Shown piece by piece: positions 22,351 through 31,083 of a stretch of DNA of 32,033 bases. The notes under the pieces were generated by a model that did no database searches, was not told the origin of the DNA, and saw only the letters and a program-made list of their open reading frames with translations. Source of the stretch: CAZABC01 sp964483405 (GTDB lineage: Bacteria; Chloroflexota; Limnocylindria; Limnocylindrales; CSP1-4); assembly GCA_964483405.1 (NCBI GenBank), contig CAZABC010000025.1, forward strand, positions 1 to 32,033, written 5' to 3'. A program made the position numbers and the translations under genes. Position 1 is the stretch's first letter. Each line of letters starts with the position of its first letter.

Positions 22351-22725
22351 TCACGGCCGACGGCGCGACTCCTTCGGCGGCAGCGAGGCGGCGAAGGCGA
22401 GGCTCCGCTCGATCCACCCCGCGAGCGCCGCGTCGGCCTCGACGACCGATGTCGGCAGGACGAGCCAGCCCCGCATCTGCCGGCCCGGCATCGGCTCGAA
22501 CGGGGTCGCCCCGATCGCGCCTGCAGCGGCCAGGTCGTCGGCGCCGAGCCGGACGACCCAGCGCGGCCCGTGGAGGGCGGTCGCGAGGTTGCCGCCGATG
22601 AACGCCGCCGGGTAGCCGAACATCCGGCGCCGCTCGGCGGCGGGGAACCCCTCGAGCATCGCCGCGAACCGCGCGACGAGCGCGTCGGGCGATCGCTCCC
22701 AGGTCCGGTCGGTATCGTCGGCCAT
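22351..22725 (-). CDS. TfoX N-terminal domain-containing protein
   Basis: A 124-residue soluble protein matching the TfoX/Sxy N-terminal domain. Key segments are ERRRMFGYPAAFIGGNLAT, WVVRLGADD, TPFEPMPGRQMRGWLVLP and SLAFAASLPPK. In gamma-proteobacteria TfoX regulates competence. Short N-domain-only versions like this are widespread in other phyla and their function is unknown. The ATG at 22725 lies 6 bases after a TATCGT box, which suggests leaderless translation. Confidence 0.82.
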   Translation of the reverse strand: MADDTDRTWERSPDALVARFAAMLEGFPAAERRRMFGYPAAFIGGNLATALHGPRWVVRLGADDLAAAGAIGATPFEPMPGRQMRGWLVLPTSVVEADAALAGWIERSLAFAASLPPKESRRRP

Positions 22726-22731
22726 GCTCCG

Positions 22732-22737
22732 ACGATA
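22732..22737 (-). promoter_or_regulatory. Leaderless-type -10 box of the TfoX-like gene
   Basis: On the minus strand TATCGT is followed by 6 bases (CGGAGC) and then ATG at 22725, the same geometry as at 16430-16442. No -35 match is visible at the expected position. Confidence 0.45.
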
Positions 22738-22943
22738 GCGGGTCCGTCCAGCGCGGCCGCCCGACCCCGGCGGTCCGGCCCGGGCCGTCGGGACCGCGGG
22801 CCCGGCCCTTCGGGACGCTCGACCCTTCCGCGCTGCCTGCCCGTGCCGTGACATGGCCGCAGCGCGATCGGGCCCGCCCACGGTCCGGTCCGGCGTCCCC
22901 CGTCGATCTCGGTCCGCGTCGTTGCGTCCCGGAGGAGGCCAGC

Positions 22944-24518
22944 ATGGCGGCCAGTCCAGGGAACCCGGTGGAAGCCGGCGCAGCCGGCACGAAGGGGCTG
23001 AAGGCCGGCGCCCTCGGCCTCGTCTCCAACATCGTCATCGGGGTCGCGTCGACCGCCCCCGCCTACAGCCTCGCCGTGTCGCTGGGCCTCGTCGCCGCCT
23101 TCGTCGGCCTCCAGGCGCCGGCCATCATGTGGGTGGCGTTCATCCCGATGTTCTGCATCGCGATGGCCTACTACTACATGAACCGGGCCGATCCCGACTG
23201 CGGCACGAGCTTCACCTGGGTCACCAGCGCGATGGGGCCGCACCTCGGCTGGATGACCGGCTGGGCGATCATCGTCGCCGACATCATCGTCATCGCCAGC
23301 CTCGCCGAGGTCGCCGCCCAGTACACGTTCAGCCTGTTCGGCATCGACCCGTTCGAGAACCCCGTCTTCCCGGTCGACGTCATGGGCCAGACCGTCGACT
23401 TCGGGGTCGTCGCCCTCGGCGTCCTGTTCGTCGCCGCGATGACCTGGATCTGCTTCCGCGGGATCGAGCTGTCGGCGCGGACCCAGGTCATCCTCCTCAC
23501 CATCGAGCTCGTCACCCTCGGCGCGTTCGCCGTCGTCGGCCTCGCCCAGGTCTACGGCGGCCAGGTCGAGACGGCCGTGATGCCCTCGCTCGACTGGCTG
23601 AACCCGCTCGCGATCATCGGCGAGGACGGCAGCTGGGATATGAGCGCCTTCACCGCCGGGCTCCTCATCGCCCTGTTCATCTACTGGGGTTGGGACACGA
23701 CGGCGGCGGTCAACGAGGAGAGCGCCGACCCGACCGAGCAGCCGGGCCGGGCGACCGTCATCTCGACGCTCATCCTCGTGGCGACCTACGTCCTCGTGAC
23801 GATCACCGCCCAGGCGCTGCACGGCGCGGAGTACCTCGCCGAACAGGGTGAGGGCGACGTCCTCGCCGCCCTTGCCGACGAGGTCCTCGGCTTCCCCTGG
23901 ACCTACGTGATGATCTTCGCGGTCCTGTCGTCGGCCGCGGCGTCCACCCAGACGACGATCCTGCCGACCGCCCGGACGGCGCTCTCGATGGGCGCCAAGG
24001 GTGCGCTCCCGAAGATGTGGGCGGAGGTCCACCCGAAGTACCTGACCCCGACCCACGCGACGATCTGGATGGGCGTCCTGTCGGTCGTCTGGTACGTCGG
24101 CCTGAAGCTGATCTCGGAGAACGTCTACTACGACGCGCTCACGGCGCTCGGCCTGATGATCGCCTTCTACTATGGCCTGACCGGCTTCGCCGCCGCCATC
24201 TACTACCGCCGGGTGCTCTTCCGGAGCGTCAAGAACTTCGTCGGGATGGGCCTCCTGCCGCTGGCCGGCGGGCTCATCCTCGCCTGGGCGTTCTTCAAGT
24301 CGATCGCCGACCTGACCGACCCGCTCTACTCGTACACCTGCACCGACCCCGAGGACGTGACGACCTGCGCGACGCTGTTCGGGATGAGCGTCCCGCTCGC
24401 CCTGTCGATCGGGTTCGCGGTGCTCGGGCTGATCCTGATGGTCATCTGGTGGGTCCGGGCGCCGGCGTTCTTCCGCCGGAAGCTCGAGGTCTACGACGAG
24501 GCGAGCCCGGCCGCGTGA
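22944..24518 (+). CDS. APC-superfamily amino acid permease
   Basis: A 524-residue inner-membrane transporter with about 12 hydrophobic helices. The first helix has the unwound-glycine pattern of the family (LGLVSNIVIGVASTAPAYSL). Helix 6 has LFIYWGWDTTAAVNEESADP, followed by the conserved loop with PTARTALSMGAKGALP. A strong GGAGGAGG at 22931-22938 lies 5 bases before the ATG at 22944. The substrate is probably an amino acid or amine, coupled to protons or sodium. It precedes a saccharopine dehydrogenase-like gene by about 90 bases, which points to amino-acid use. A Cys-containing extracytoplasmic loop near the C-terminus (YTCTDPEDVTTCATLF) could hold a disulfide. Confidence 0.9.
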   Translation: MAASPGNPVEAGAAGTKGLKAGALGLVSNIVIGVASTAPAYSLAVSLGLVAAFVGLQAPAIMWVAFIPMFCIAMAYYYMNRADPDCGTSFTWVTSAMGPHLGWMTGWAIIVADIIVIASLAEVAAQYTFSLFGIDPFENPVFPVDVMGQTVDFGVVALGVLFVAAMTWICFRGIELSARTQVILLTIELVTLGAFAVVGLAQVYGGQVETAVMPSLDWLNPLAIIGEDGSWDMSAFTAGLLIALFIYWGWDTTAAVNEESADPTEQPGRATVISTLILVATYVLVTITAQALHGAEYLAEQGEGDVLAALADEVLGFPWTYVMIFAVLSSAAASTQTTILPTARTALSMGAKGALPKMWAEVHPKYLTPTHATIWMGVLSVVWYVGLKLISENVYYDALTALGLMIAFYYGLTGFAAAIYYRRVLFRSVKNFVGMGLLPLAGGLILAWAFFKSIADLTDPLYSYTCTDPEDVTTCATLFGMSVPLALSIGFAVLGLILMVIWWVRAPAFFRRKLEVYDEASPAA

Positions 24519-24536
24519 CCGGATGAGCGGACGGAT

Positions 24537-24567
24537 CGGCTGCCGCGACGGTGGCTCGCGGCAGCCG
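24537..24567. terminator. Hairpin between permease and dehydrogenase genes
   Basis: CGGCTGCCGCG (24537-24547) and CGCGGCAGCCG (24557-24567) are perfect 11-bp arms with a 9-base loop, 18 bases after the permease stop. There is no U-tract. It may terminate or attenuate transcription, or protect the upstream mRNA end. Confidence 0.55.
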
Positions 24568-24609
24568 GCCACCGGTGAGACTGCTCGGACGCAGTGAATG
24601 GAGACAGTG

Positions 24610-25827
24610 ATGCGCATCCTCGTCATCGGCGCCGGCGGGGTCGGTACGGCCGTCGTCGCGATCGCCGCCCGGCGCGACTTCTTCGAGCACCTGGTGGTGG
24701 CCGACTACGACCCGGCGCGGGTCGAGCACGCGCTGGCCCAGGTGCCAGGCGATGCTCGGTTCAGCGGCGCGCGCGTCGACGCGTCGGACGCCGCCTCGAT
24801 GGTCGCCCTCATCCGCGAGCACCGGATCAGCCACGTCCTCAACGCCGTCGATCCGCGGTTCGTCATGCCGATCTTCGACGCCTGCCTCGAGGCAGGCGCC
24901 GACTACATGGACATGGCGATGTCGCTCTCGAAACCACATCCGGAGCGGCCCCACGAGCTGCCGGGGGTCAAGCTCGGTGACGAGCAGTTCGCCAAGGCCG
25001 GCGCGTGGGAGACGGCCGGCCGCCTCGCGCTCGTCGGGATGGGCGTCGAGCCGGGCCTCTCCGACGTCTTCGCCCGCTACGCCGAGGACCACCTCTTCAG
25101 CGAGATCGACGAGGCCGGCGTCCGCGACGGCGCCAACCTCGTCGTCGACGGCTACGACTTCGCCCCCGGGTTCTCGATCTGGACGACGATCGAGGAGTGC
25201 CTCAACCCGCCGGTGGTCTGGGAGACCGGCCGCGGCTGGTACACGCTGCCGCCGTTCAGCGAGCCCGAGGTCTTCGACTTCCCCGAGGGCATCGGACCGG
25301 TCGAGTGCGTCCATGTCGAGCACGAGGAGGTCCTGCTCATCCCGCGCTGGACGAAGGCGAAGCGGGCCACCTTCAAGTACGGCCTCGGCGACGAGTTCAT
25401 CGAGGTGCTCAAGGTCCTCCACAAGCTGGGCCTCGATCGGACGACCCCGGTCAAGGTCAAGGGCGGCGAGGTCTCGCCGCGCGACGTCGTGGCGGCATGC
25501 CTGCCGGACCCGGCCGGCCTGGGCGACCGGATGCACGGCAAGACCTGTGCCGGACTGTGGGTGACCGGCACCGGCAAGGATGGCCGGCCGCGCCAGGTCT
25601 ACCTCTACCACGTGGTCGACAACCAGTGGTGCATGGCCGAGTACGGCTCGCAGGCGGTCGTCCTCCAGACCGCGGTCAACCCGGTCGTCGCCTATGAGCT
25701 CCTCGCTCGCGGGACGTGGTCCGGTGCGGGCGTCCTGGGGCCCGAGGCCTTCGACGCCGTGCCGTTCCTCGACCTGCTCAACGCCTACGGGATGCCGTGG
25801 GGCATGCGGGAGGAGACGCCCGCCTGA
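24610..25827 (+). CDS. Saccharopine dehydrogenase-family oxidoreductase
   Basis: A 405-residue NAD(P)-dependent enzyme. The N-terminal Rossmann motif is VIGAGGVGTAV (about 5-15), followed by ADYDPARVE and the conserved HVLNAVDPRF, CLEAGADYMDMA and GVEPGLSD segments of the Lys9/carboxynorspermidine-dehydrogenase family. I start it at ATG 24610 because GGAGA at 24600-24604 is correctly spaced for it; ATG 24598 would add four residues and have no ribosome site. Lysine 6-dehydrogenase, saccharopine reductase-like or polyamine dehydrogenase activities are all possible. Coupling to the upstream permease favours amino-acid catabolism. Its TGA directly abuts the convergent gene's stop. Confidence 0.85.
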   Translation: MRILVIGAGGVGTAVVAIAARRDFFEHLVVADYDPARVEHALAQVPGDARFSGARVDASDAASMVALIREHRISHVLNAVDPRFVMPIFDACLEAGADYMDMAMSLSKPHPERPHELPGVKLGDEQFAKAGAWETAGRLALVGMGVEPGLSDVFARYAEDHLFSEIDEAGVRDGANLVVDGYDFAPGFSIWTTIEECLNPPVVWETGRGWYTLPPFSEPEVFDFPEGIGPVECVHVEHEEVLLIPRWTKAKRATFKYGLGDEFIEVLKVLHKLGLDRTTPVKVKGGEVSPRDVVAACLPDPAGLGDRMHGKTCAGLWVTGTGKDGRPRQVYLYHVVDNQWCMAEYGSQAVVLQTAVNPVVAYELLARGTWSGAGVLGPEAFDAVPFLDLLNAYGMPWGMREETPA

Positions 25828-28224
25828 TCACCGCTGCGATGAACGATCGGCCGGTCGATCCCGGTCCGGCCCGGGCTCGATGACGACGTCGCCGGTGTAG
25901 CCGTCCACGGTCACGACGGCGCCCGCCGGGATCCGCCGCAGCGCCCCGGTGACCGAGACGACGCAGGGCACACCGTACTCGCGGGCGACGATGGAGGAGT
26001 GCGAGAGCATGCCGCCCGACTCGGCGACGATCGCCCCGGCCCGGGCGAAGACCGGGGTCCAGGCGACGTCGGAGTGGGGGATGACGATCACGTCGCCCGG
26101 CGTCACCGTGGCGAAGTCGGCGGTCGTCGCGACGAGCGTCGCCCGGCCGCGGTGGCGACCCCGCGACGTCGGCAGGCCGGTCAGCCGACCGGCGCCCGCA
26201 GCGCCTGCCGGTCGGGGGACGAAGTCGTCGCCGTAGATGATCTCCGGCAGCTCGAGCTCCGCCGCGGCGGCCATCTCGGCCCGCCGGGCGGCGACGAGCG
26301 TTCGAGCGTCGATCGGCCCGCTCCCGGCGACCAGGGCCCGGACCTCGTCGAGCGTCAGGTAGAAGACGTCGTCGGGTCGGTCGAGCACGCCGCGCGTCAC
26401 GAGTCGCTCGCCGAGAGCGAGGAAGGTGCCCCGGAATAGCCCGTAGCCATGGGTGTAGCGGAACGAGACGGCCTCGCGGTAGACCCGGAAGGCCCCGGCC
26501 CGGACGTAGAGCGAGCGCAGCCAGGGCCGTTCGAGCGACGGGAGCCGTGGCGCGATCGCGTCCCAGCCGGGGTCGGCCGGGCCGGCGCCGCCACCCCCGT
26601 CGGTGGCGGGCAGCGGGTGATCGAGGGCCAGCCGGACGACGCCGTCGAGGTCCTCGCGCCAGGGCGGGACGGAGAAGTCGTTGCCCGACGCCGCGAGGTG
26701 GCCGAAGCGCTCGACGAACCGGTCCAGGTCGGCCCGGAACGCCGCGAGACCCGGCCTGGCCCCGAGGGCCGCCCAGCCCCCCGCGGCGAGGGCGGCTCGA
26801 TCGTCCGGATCGAGCGCCGCCGCCGCGACCGCCAGCTCGTCGAGCGCGATCCGTGGGTCGAACGCGGTCCGGTCGACCCGGTCCCGGGCCGGGTCCACGG
26901 TCGCGGGGTCGATGCCCGCCGCTTCGAGCCGGCGCCCGAGGAGGCGCCCGTACAGGTTCATCAGGACAGGGGTGACGATGTTGGCGTAGGCCGCCCGCTC
27001 GGTGATGCCCATCAGCGCGTCGACACGGTCGAGCAGCGCCGCCTCGCCGAGCTCGGCCGGGTCCACCGACTCGAGCTCGGCGTAGGCCCGCCCGAGCACG
27101 CGGAGCTCCTCCCGGACACGCGGCCCGTAGGTCGCGAGCCGCGCGCCCATCGCTGCCATCCGGGGCAGGTGCCGCCAGGTCGACGCCGACGGCCGGAACC
27201 GGGGCGGCTCGCTGCCGCGAGGGAGGCCGAGCAGCAGCTCGAGCGACTCGCGTGGCATCCCGAGGGCCGCGAAGAGCTCGCCGAGCGTCGCCATGTCGAA
27301 GTAGGCCCGGTAGGCGAACTGGCGGGCGAGGCGCTCGGGCGGTATGCCGGTCGGGCCGACCACCTCCTCGAAGAGCTCGATCCAGGCGCGGTTGACGACG
27401 GGCACGTTGACCGACCAGACGAGCGGCTTCACGAGGCCCGGCAGGACCTCGCGGGCGATCCGATCGGAGTAGAGCCGGATCCGCTCGAGCCCCGTGATCG
27501 GCCGGACCTGGAGCCACCGGACCTCGGCCCCGTCCCAGGCCCACTCGAGGTCGACCGCCTGGTCGCGGGCGCGTCCGATGGCGCGGGTCTCACGGGCGAT
27601 CGCCTCGGCGACCGCGTCGGGGAGGACCGGTGCCGTCGGCCGCTCGATCCACTCGCCCCACCGATGGACCCACCGATCCGGGGTGACGCCGCCACCGACG
27701 AGGCGCTCGCCCGTCCCGGCGACCGCTTCCAGGACGACCTCGTCGAGCCCGGTCACGGGGTTCTTGCTGAACGCCACCCCCGCTACGACCGCCGGGACCA
27801 TCCGCTGGACGATGACCGCCGTCCGCGGCACGCCGGGTGCGAGCCCGGCCCGCGCCGCGTAGCCCGCCACCTCGGGTCGGGTCGCCGAGTCGGCCACCCG
27901 GCCCATCGCCTCGAGGACGCCATCGACCCCGCGCACGTCGAGCTCGGTCCGCAGCTGGCCGGCGTACGAGCCCGCGAGCCCGTCCTCGACATCCGCCGAC
28001 GAGCGCACCGCGTAGGCCGCGCCGTCCTCGATGAGCGTCGTCAGCCAGGCCCGGATCGCCGCGCGTCGCGCCGGGTCGACGAGCCCGGCCACGACCGGCG
28101 CCGGGGCCACCCAGGTCGGCGGGATGGCGTGGCCGTGCCGGGCCAGCCAGTGCAGGCCGTCGGCCTTGCCGCCGGCCTCCGCCAGCCGCGTGGCGCGGGC
28201 CACGTCGACGAGCAGGTGTGACAC
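25828..28224 (-). CDS. PEP-synthase/rifampin phosphotransferase-like enzyme
   Basis: A 798-residue enzyme with two recognisable ends. The N-terminal ATP-grasp (PPDK-N) domain has AGGKADGLHWL, YAVRSSADVEDGLAGSYAGQ and VIVQRMVPA through VAFSKNPVTG (about residues 15-245). The C-terminal swivelling domain has GGMLSHSSIVARE with catalytic His742. The middle (about 260-650) is a helical region beginning LPGLVKPLVWSV, as in rifampin phosphotransferase-type proteins. The PEP/pyruvate-binding TIM barrel of true PpsA is missing. It probably transfers ATP phosphate through His742 to an unknown acceptor. Start is GTG 28224, 16 bases after the ferrochelatase-like stop, so the two are co-transcribed. Confidence 0.85.
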   Translation of the reverse strand: MSHLLVDVARATRLAEAGGKADGLHWLARHGHAIPPTWVAPAPVVAGLVDPARRAAIRAWLTTLIEDGAAYAVRSSADVEDGLAGSYAGQLRTELDVRGVDGVLEAMGRVADSATRPEVAGYAARAGLAPGVPRTAVIVQRMVPAVVAGVAFSKNPVTGLDEVVLEAVAGTGERLVGGGVTPDRWVHRWGEWIERPTAPVLPDAVAEAIARETRAIGRARDQAVDLEWAWDGAEVRWLQVRPITGLERIRLYSDRIAREVLPGLVKPLVWSVNVPVVNRAWIELFEEVVGPTGIPPERLARQFAYRAYFDMATLGELFAALGMPRESLELLLGLPRGSEPPRFRPSASTWRHLPRMAAMGARLATYGPRVREELRVLGRAYAELESVDPAELGEAALLDRVDALMGITERAAYANIVTPVLMNLYGRLLGRRLEAAGIDPATVDPARDRVDRTAFDPRIALDELAVAAAALDPDDRAALAAGGWAALGARPGLAAFRADLDRFVERFGHLAASGNDFSVPPWREDLDGVVRLALDHPLPATDGGGGAGPADPGWDAIAPRLPSLERPWLRSLYVRAGAFRVYREAVSFRYTHGYGLFRGTFLALGERLVTRGVLDRPDDVFYLTLDEVRALVAGSGPIDARTLVAARRAEMAAAAELELPEIIYGDDFVPRPAGAAGAGRLTGLPTSRGRHRGRATLVATTADFATVTPGDVIVIPHSDVAWTPVFARAGAIVAESGGMLSHSSIVAREYGVPCVVSVTGALRRIPAGAVVTVDGYTGDVVIEPGPDRDRPADRSSQR

Positions 28225-28240
28225 GCGAGCCCGGCCGGCC

Positions 28241-29284
28241 TCAGGCCGGGACGGCGACCTCGTCCACGAGCGGAGCGATCCAGTCGGCCGCCATCCGCAG
28301 GAACGCGGGGTCGTCGTTGAGGCTGGGGAGGTGGAGGGTCTCGACGCCGGGGTGGATCTTCCCGAGCCGCTCGATCGTGTAGCCCACGTCGAGCATCGTC
28401 TCGTGGTTCTCGGTGACGAAGCCGATCGGCGCGAAGACGATCGCCCGGGCGCCGGTGGTGACGAGGTTCTTCGCCGCCTGGAGCATGTCCGGCTGCGTCC
28501 ATCGACCGGGTGTCGGGTGGTTCATCCAGCCGACGCTGATCGACGGGTACTCGTGGACGAGCCGGTCGCGGACCGCGTGGTAGAGGGCCTTGCTCTCCCG
28601 GATGCCGGTGTCGAAGCCCTTGGCCTTGTACGGACAGCCGTGGTTGAGGAGGACGATCCCGACCTGCGACGAGGCGTAGCGCTCGCGGAGCGGGGCGACG
28701 CCGGCCCGGATGTGCTCGGCGAGCCGCTCGTGGTACTCCGGTCGCTCGAAGAACGACGGCAGGTAGCGGAGGTGGCGGACCCAGGCGCCGTCGTCGCCGA
28801 GGGCCTTGTTGACCTGCTCGAGCGACAGGCCGTCGGTGTAGACGGAGCCGACGACGAGGAGCGGGTAGATGACGAGGCGGTCGTGGCCCGCGGCGCGGAT
28901 CTTCGGGAGGACCTGCTCCGGCAGATGGCCGTCGCAGAAGTTGAACGCCTTGTAGACCTCGACCCGGTCGCCATAGCGCTCGCCGAGCTCCGCGGCGATG
29001 CCGGCCCGCTGTCGCTCGAAGATCTCGTTGTGCGGCGAGCGGAAGCGGTTCGCCCGCTCGTACTCCGCCCGGACGCGCTTCGCGATCCGCCTCGAGAGGA
29101 TCGGGATCGACCAGTCGGGGAACTTGATCGACTTGCTGACGAGGAGCTGGAGCGACCGGGCGTTGTACTCGGGCAGCTCGTCGTCGTCTTCGACCTCGCC
29201 GTATCCACACAGCAACACCGCGACACGTCGGTCGGCGGGCAGCGACCCGACGCCAGGCCGCGGTTCGGTCAGGTGAGCATCCAT
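28241..29284 (-). CDS. Ferrochelatase-like protein
   Basis: A 347-residue protein resembling class I/II ferrochelatases, which insert Fe2+ into (copro)porphyrin. The catalytic-His region is VLLNHGCPYKAKG, and the Glu-containing helix is APIGFVTENHETMLDVGYTI (usual FVSDHIETLYEID). The tail has HLPSLNDDPAFLRMAADWI, as expected. The N-terminus is atypical: VAVLLCGYGEVEDDDELPEYN replaces the common LLNLGGP start. GGAGG upstream supports ATG 29284. No other haem genes are nearby; its operon partner is the PEP-synthase-like gene. Another metal or tetrapyrrole substrate is possible. Confidence 0.75.
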   Translation of the reverse strand: MDAHLTEPRPGVGSLPADRRVAVLLCGYGEVEDDDELPEYNARSLQLLVSKSIKFPDWSIPILSRRIAKRVRAEYERANRFRSPHNEIFERQRAGIAAELGERYGDRVEVYKAFNFCDGHLPEQVLPKIRAAGHDRLVIYPLLVVGSVYTDGLSLEQVNKALGDDGAWVRHLRYLPSFFERPEYHERLAEHIRAGVAPLRERYASSQVGIVLLNHGCPYKAKGFDTGIRESKALYHAVRDRLVHEYPSISVGWMNHPTPGRWTQPDMLQAAKNLVTTGARAIVFAPIGFVTENHETMLDVGYTIERLGKIHPGVETLHLPSLNDDPAFLRMAADWIAPLVDEVAVPA

Positions 29285-29481
29285 CTGGTCGACCTCCGGC
29301 CGTCCGGCCGCCGCTCGGGTGGCGCTCCGTGGCCGCGTTTCGGCACGCCGACGAACGCGCTGCGTCGGCCGTGACCGGAGAGTGTGCCACACGTCGCCCG
29401 GGCCGACCGTCCGACGAGCCACTCGGCGGTCCGATCTGGCGTGGAGAGTGGTGCGTCCACGCCCCGGCTGCGAGAGCGTGC

Positions 29482-30411
29482 TCAGTCGCGCTCGATCCGG
29501 CGCGCCGCGAGTCGCGGCCCGTAGGCCGGCGCCCGGATGCCCGACGCCTCGAGGAGGCGGATGACCCGGCCCCGCTGGCCGCGATACGGCTCGAGCAGCT
29601 CGAGCATCCGCGCGTCGTCGCCGCGCGGCTCGCCGGCGAGTGCCCAGGCGACGAGGTCCGGGAGGTGGAAGTCGCCGACGCTCACCGCATCGGGGTCGCC
29701 AAGCGCCCGGGCGACGACCTCGGCGGCCGTCCACGCACCGACCCCGGGGATGGCGACCAGGCGCGCCGTCGCCGTCGCCGGCGACGCCGTCGCGAGCGCC
29801 TCGAGGCGGCTCGCCTCCCGGGCCGCCCGGCGGATCGTCTCCGCCCGCCGTCGCTCGATCCCGAACGGGTGGAACGCGTGGTACGGGAGGGCCGCGAGCA
29901 TCGCGGGGGCGGGTGGCAGCCACAGCCCGAGCGGTCCCGGGGCCGGCTCGCCGTAGGTCCGCGTCAGGCCCTCCAGCCCGCTCCGCGCCCCGGCGCCGGT
30001 CACCTTCTGCTCGACGATGGCCGGGACGAGCGCCTCGAGGATGGCACCCGTCCGACCGATCCGAAGGCCGGAGAAGCGGCGCCGGAGCCGGTCGAGCCGT
30101 GGCTGTCCCGCGACGAGCCGGGCGAGGCTCTCCGGGTCGTCGTCCGCCCCCACCAGGGCGGGAGCCGCCTCGACGAGCCAGGCTGCGCCGGGCCCCCAGG
30201 CGCGGACCTCGATCCCACCCGGGACGGCGTGGATCGCCTCGCTCGCCGGCCCGTCGGGCGTGCGCGTGGCCCGCTCGAAGCCGGCCGGGCCGAGCCGGGC
30301 CGTCCGGTCGCCTCGACCCCGGACGAGGAGCCCGAGCGTCGCCCGGAGATCGAGCGGGCCCCGCACGGGGACGACCCGGACGAGCGCCGCGTCGTCGCTC
30401 GCGCGGCTCAC
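29482..30411 (-). CDS. AlkA-like DNA-3-methyladenine glycosylase (HhH-GPD)
   Basis: A 309-residue base-excision repair protein. The HhH-GPD core is ILEALVPAIVEQKVTGAGA (helix region), the hairpin LVAIPGVGAWTAAEVVARALG, and catalytic Asp247 in SVGDFHLPD. The hairpin has Trp rather than the Lys of bifunctional EndoIII/OGG enzymes, which fits a monofunctional AlkA-type glycosylase. The N-terminal ~110 residues resemble the AlkA N-domain (VRGPLDLRATLGLLVRG). I choose GTG 30411; TTG 30450 is a longer option but would reach the divergent promoter. The 197-base gap between 29284 and 29482 contains nothing I can identify beyond presumed promoter sequence for the ferrochelatase-like gene. Confidence 0.85.
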   Translation of the reverse strand: MSRASDDAALVRVVPVRGPLDLRATLGLLVRGRGDRTARLGPAGFERATRTPDGPASEAIHAVPGGIEVRAWGPGAAWLVEAAPALVGADDDPESLARLVAGQPRLDRLRRRFSGLRIGRTGAILEALVPAIVEQKVTGAGARSGLEGLTRTYGEPAPGPLGLWLPPAPAMLAALPYHAFHPFGIERRRAETIRRAAREASRLEALATASPATATARLVAIPGVGAWTAAEVVARALGDPDAVSVGDFHLPDLVAWALAGEPRGDDARMLELLEPYRGQRGRVIRLLEASGIRAPAYGPRLAARRIERD

Positions 30412-30450
30412 GGGTGGTGCCCCGATGCAACATCCATCGAGTACTCGCAA

Positions 30451-30479
30451 CTGACGCGGATGAAGATCCCGTGTATCAT
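30451..30479 (+). promoter_or_regulatory. Promoter of the RlpA-like gene, near-leaderless
   Basis: CTGACG (30451-30456), an exact 17-base spacer and TATCAT (30474-30479, five of six consensus bases). The transcript would start about 30485-30487, only 2-4 bases before the GTG at 30489. Confidence 0.55.
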
Positions 30480-30488
30480 CCGCCGGAC

Positions 30489-31079
30489 GTGAGACGCGAC
30501 CGACTGGTCGCGAGCGTGGTGCTCACCGCCGCGCTCGCCCTGGTCGCCGTCCCCGGACCGGCCGGGTCCCGCTCCCCAGGCGGAGACCCAGCCATCGCGC
30601 CCGAGCAGTTCCAGCCGGTCGTGCTGGCCTCTGCAGTGCGCGGGACGACGACCGATGATCTCGACCCGGCGCTGCGCTCCGCGTCGGTCCTGGAAGCGGA
30701 CACCGCTCTCCGGGAACCGGCGCCCTCGAGCGCAGCTTCGACGCGCCCGGCGATCGCCGTCCCGGCCGCGCCCGTCGGCTCGGTCGACAAGAACGTCTGG
30801 CGGCTCGACCGCAACGTCAGCTGGTACGGCCCCGGCTTCTACGGCAACCGTACCGCCTGCGGGCTCAAGTACACGACGACGATCATCGGCGTCGCCCACC
30901 GGACGCTGCCGTGCGGGACGAAGGTCGTCTTCCGCAACCCGGCGAACGGCCGGACGGTCGTCGCGACGGTCATCGACCGCGGGCCATACGTCAGTGGCCG
31001 CCAGTGGGACATGTCGGCCGGTCTGTGCAAGGCGCTCCGCCACTGCTACACGGGCTCCATCTCCTGGAAGTTCCCCTGA
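30489..31079 (+). CDS. Secreted RlpA-like double-psi beta-barrel protein
   Basis: A 196-residue exported protein. GTG 30489 opens a signal peptide (basic start, hydrophobic about 7-22). A disordered Ala/Pro/Ser-rich linker follows to about residue 95. The C-terminal RlpA-like barrel (about 105-194) has SWYGPGFYGNRTACG, AHRTLPCGTKVVFRN and VIDRGPYVSGRQWDMS, all family hallmarks, plus four Cys that may form two disulfides. RlpA proteins cleave denuded peptidoglycan or bind it. No SPOR domain is present, so septal targeting as in Gram-negative RlpA is not indicated. Confidence 0.87.
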   Translation: MRRDRLVASVVLTAALALVAVPGPAGSRSPGGDPAIAPEQFQPVVLASAVRGTTTDDLDPALRSASVLEADTALREPAPSSAASTRPAIAVPAAPVGSVDKNVWRLDRNVSWYGPGFYGNRTACGLKYTTTIIGVAHRTLPCGTKVVFRNPANGRTVVATVIDRGPYVSGRQWDMSAGLCKALRHCYTGSISWKFP

Positions 31080-31083
31080 TCGA

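Noticed and set aside
26449..28221. 590-codon plus-strand frame opposite the PEP-synthase-like gene
   Set aside because: Antisense shadow; the minus strand has ATP-grasp and catalytic-His motifs.
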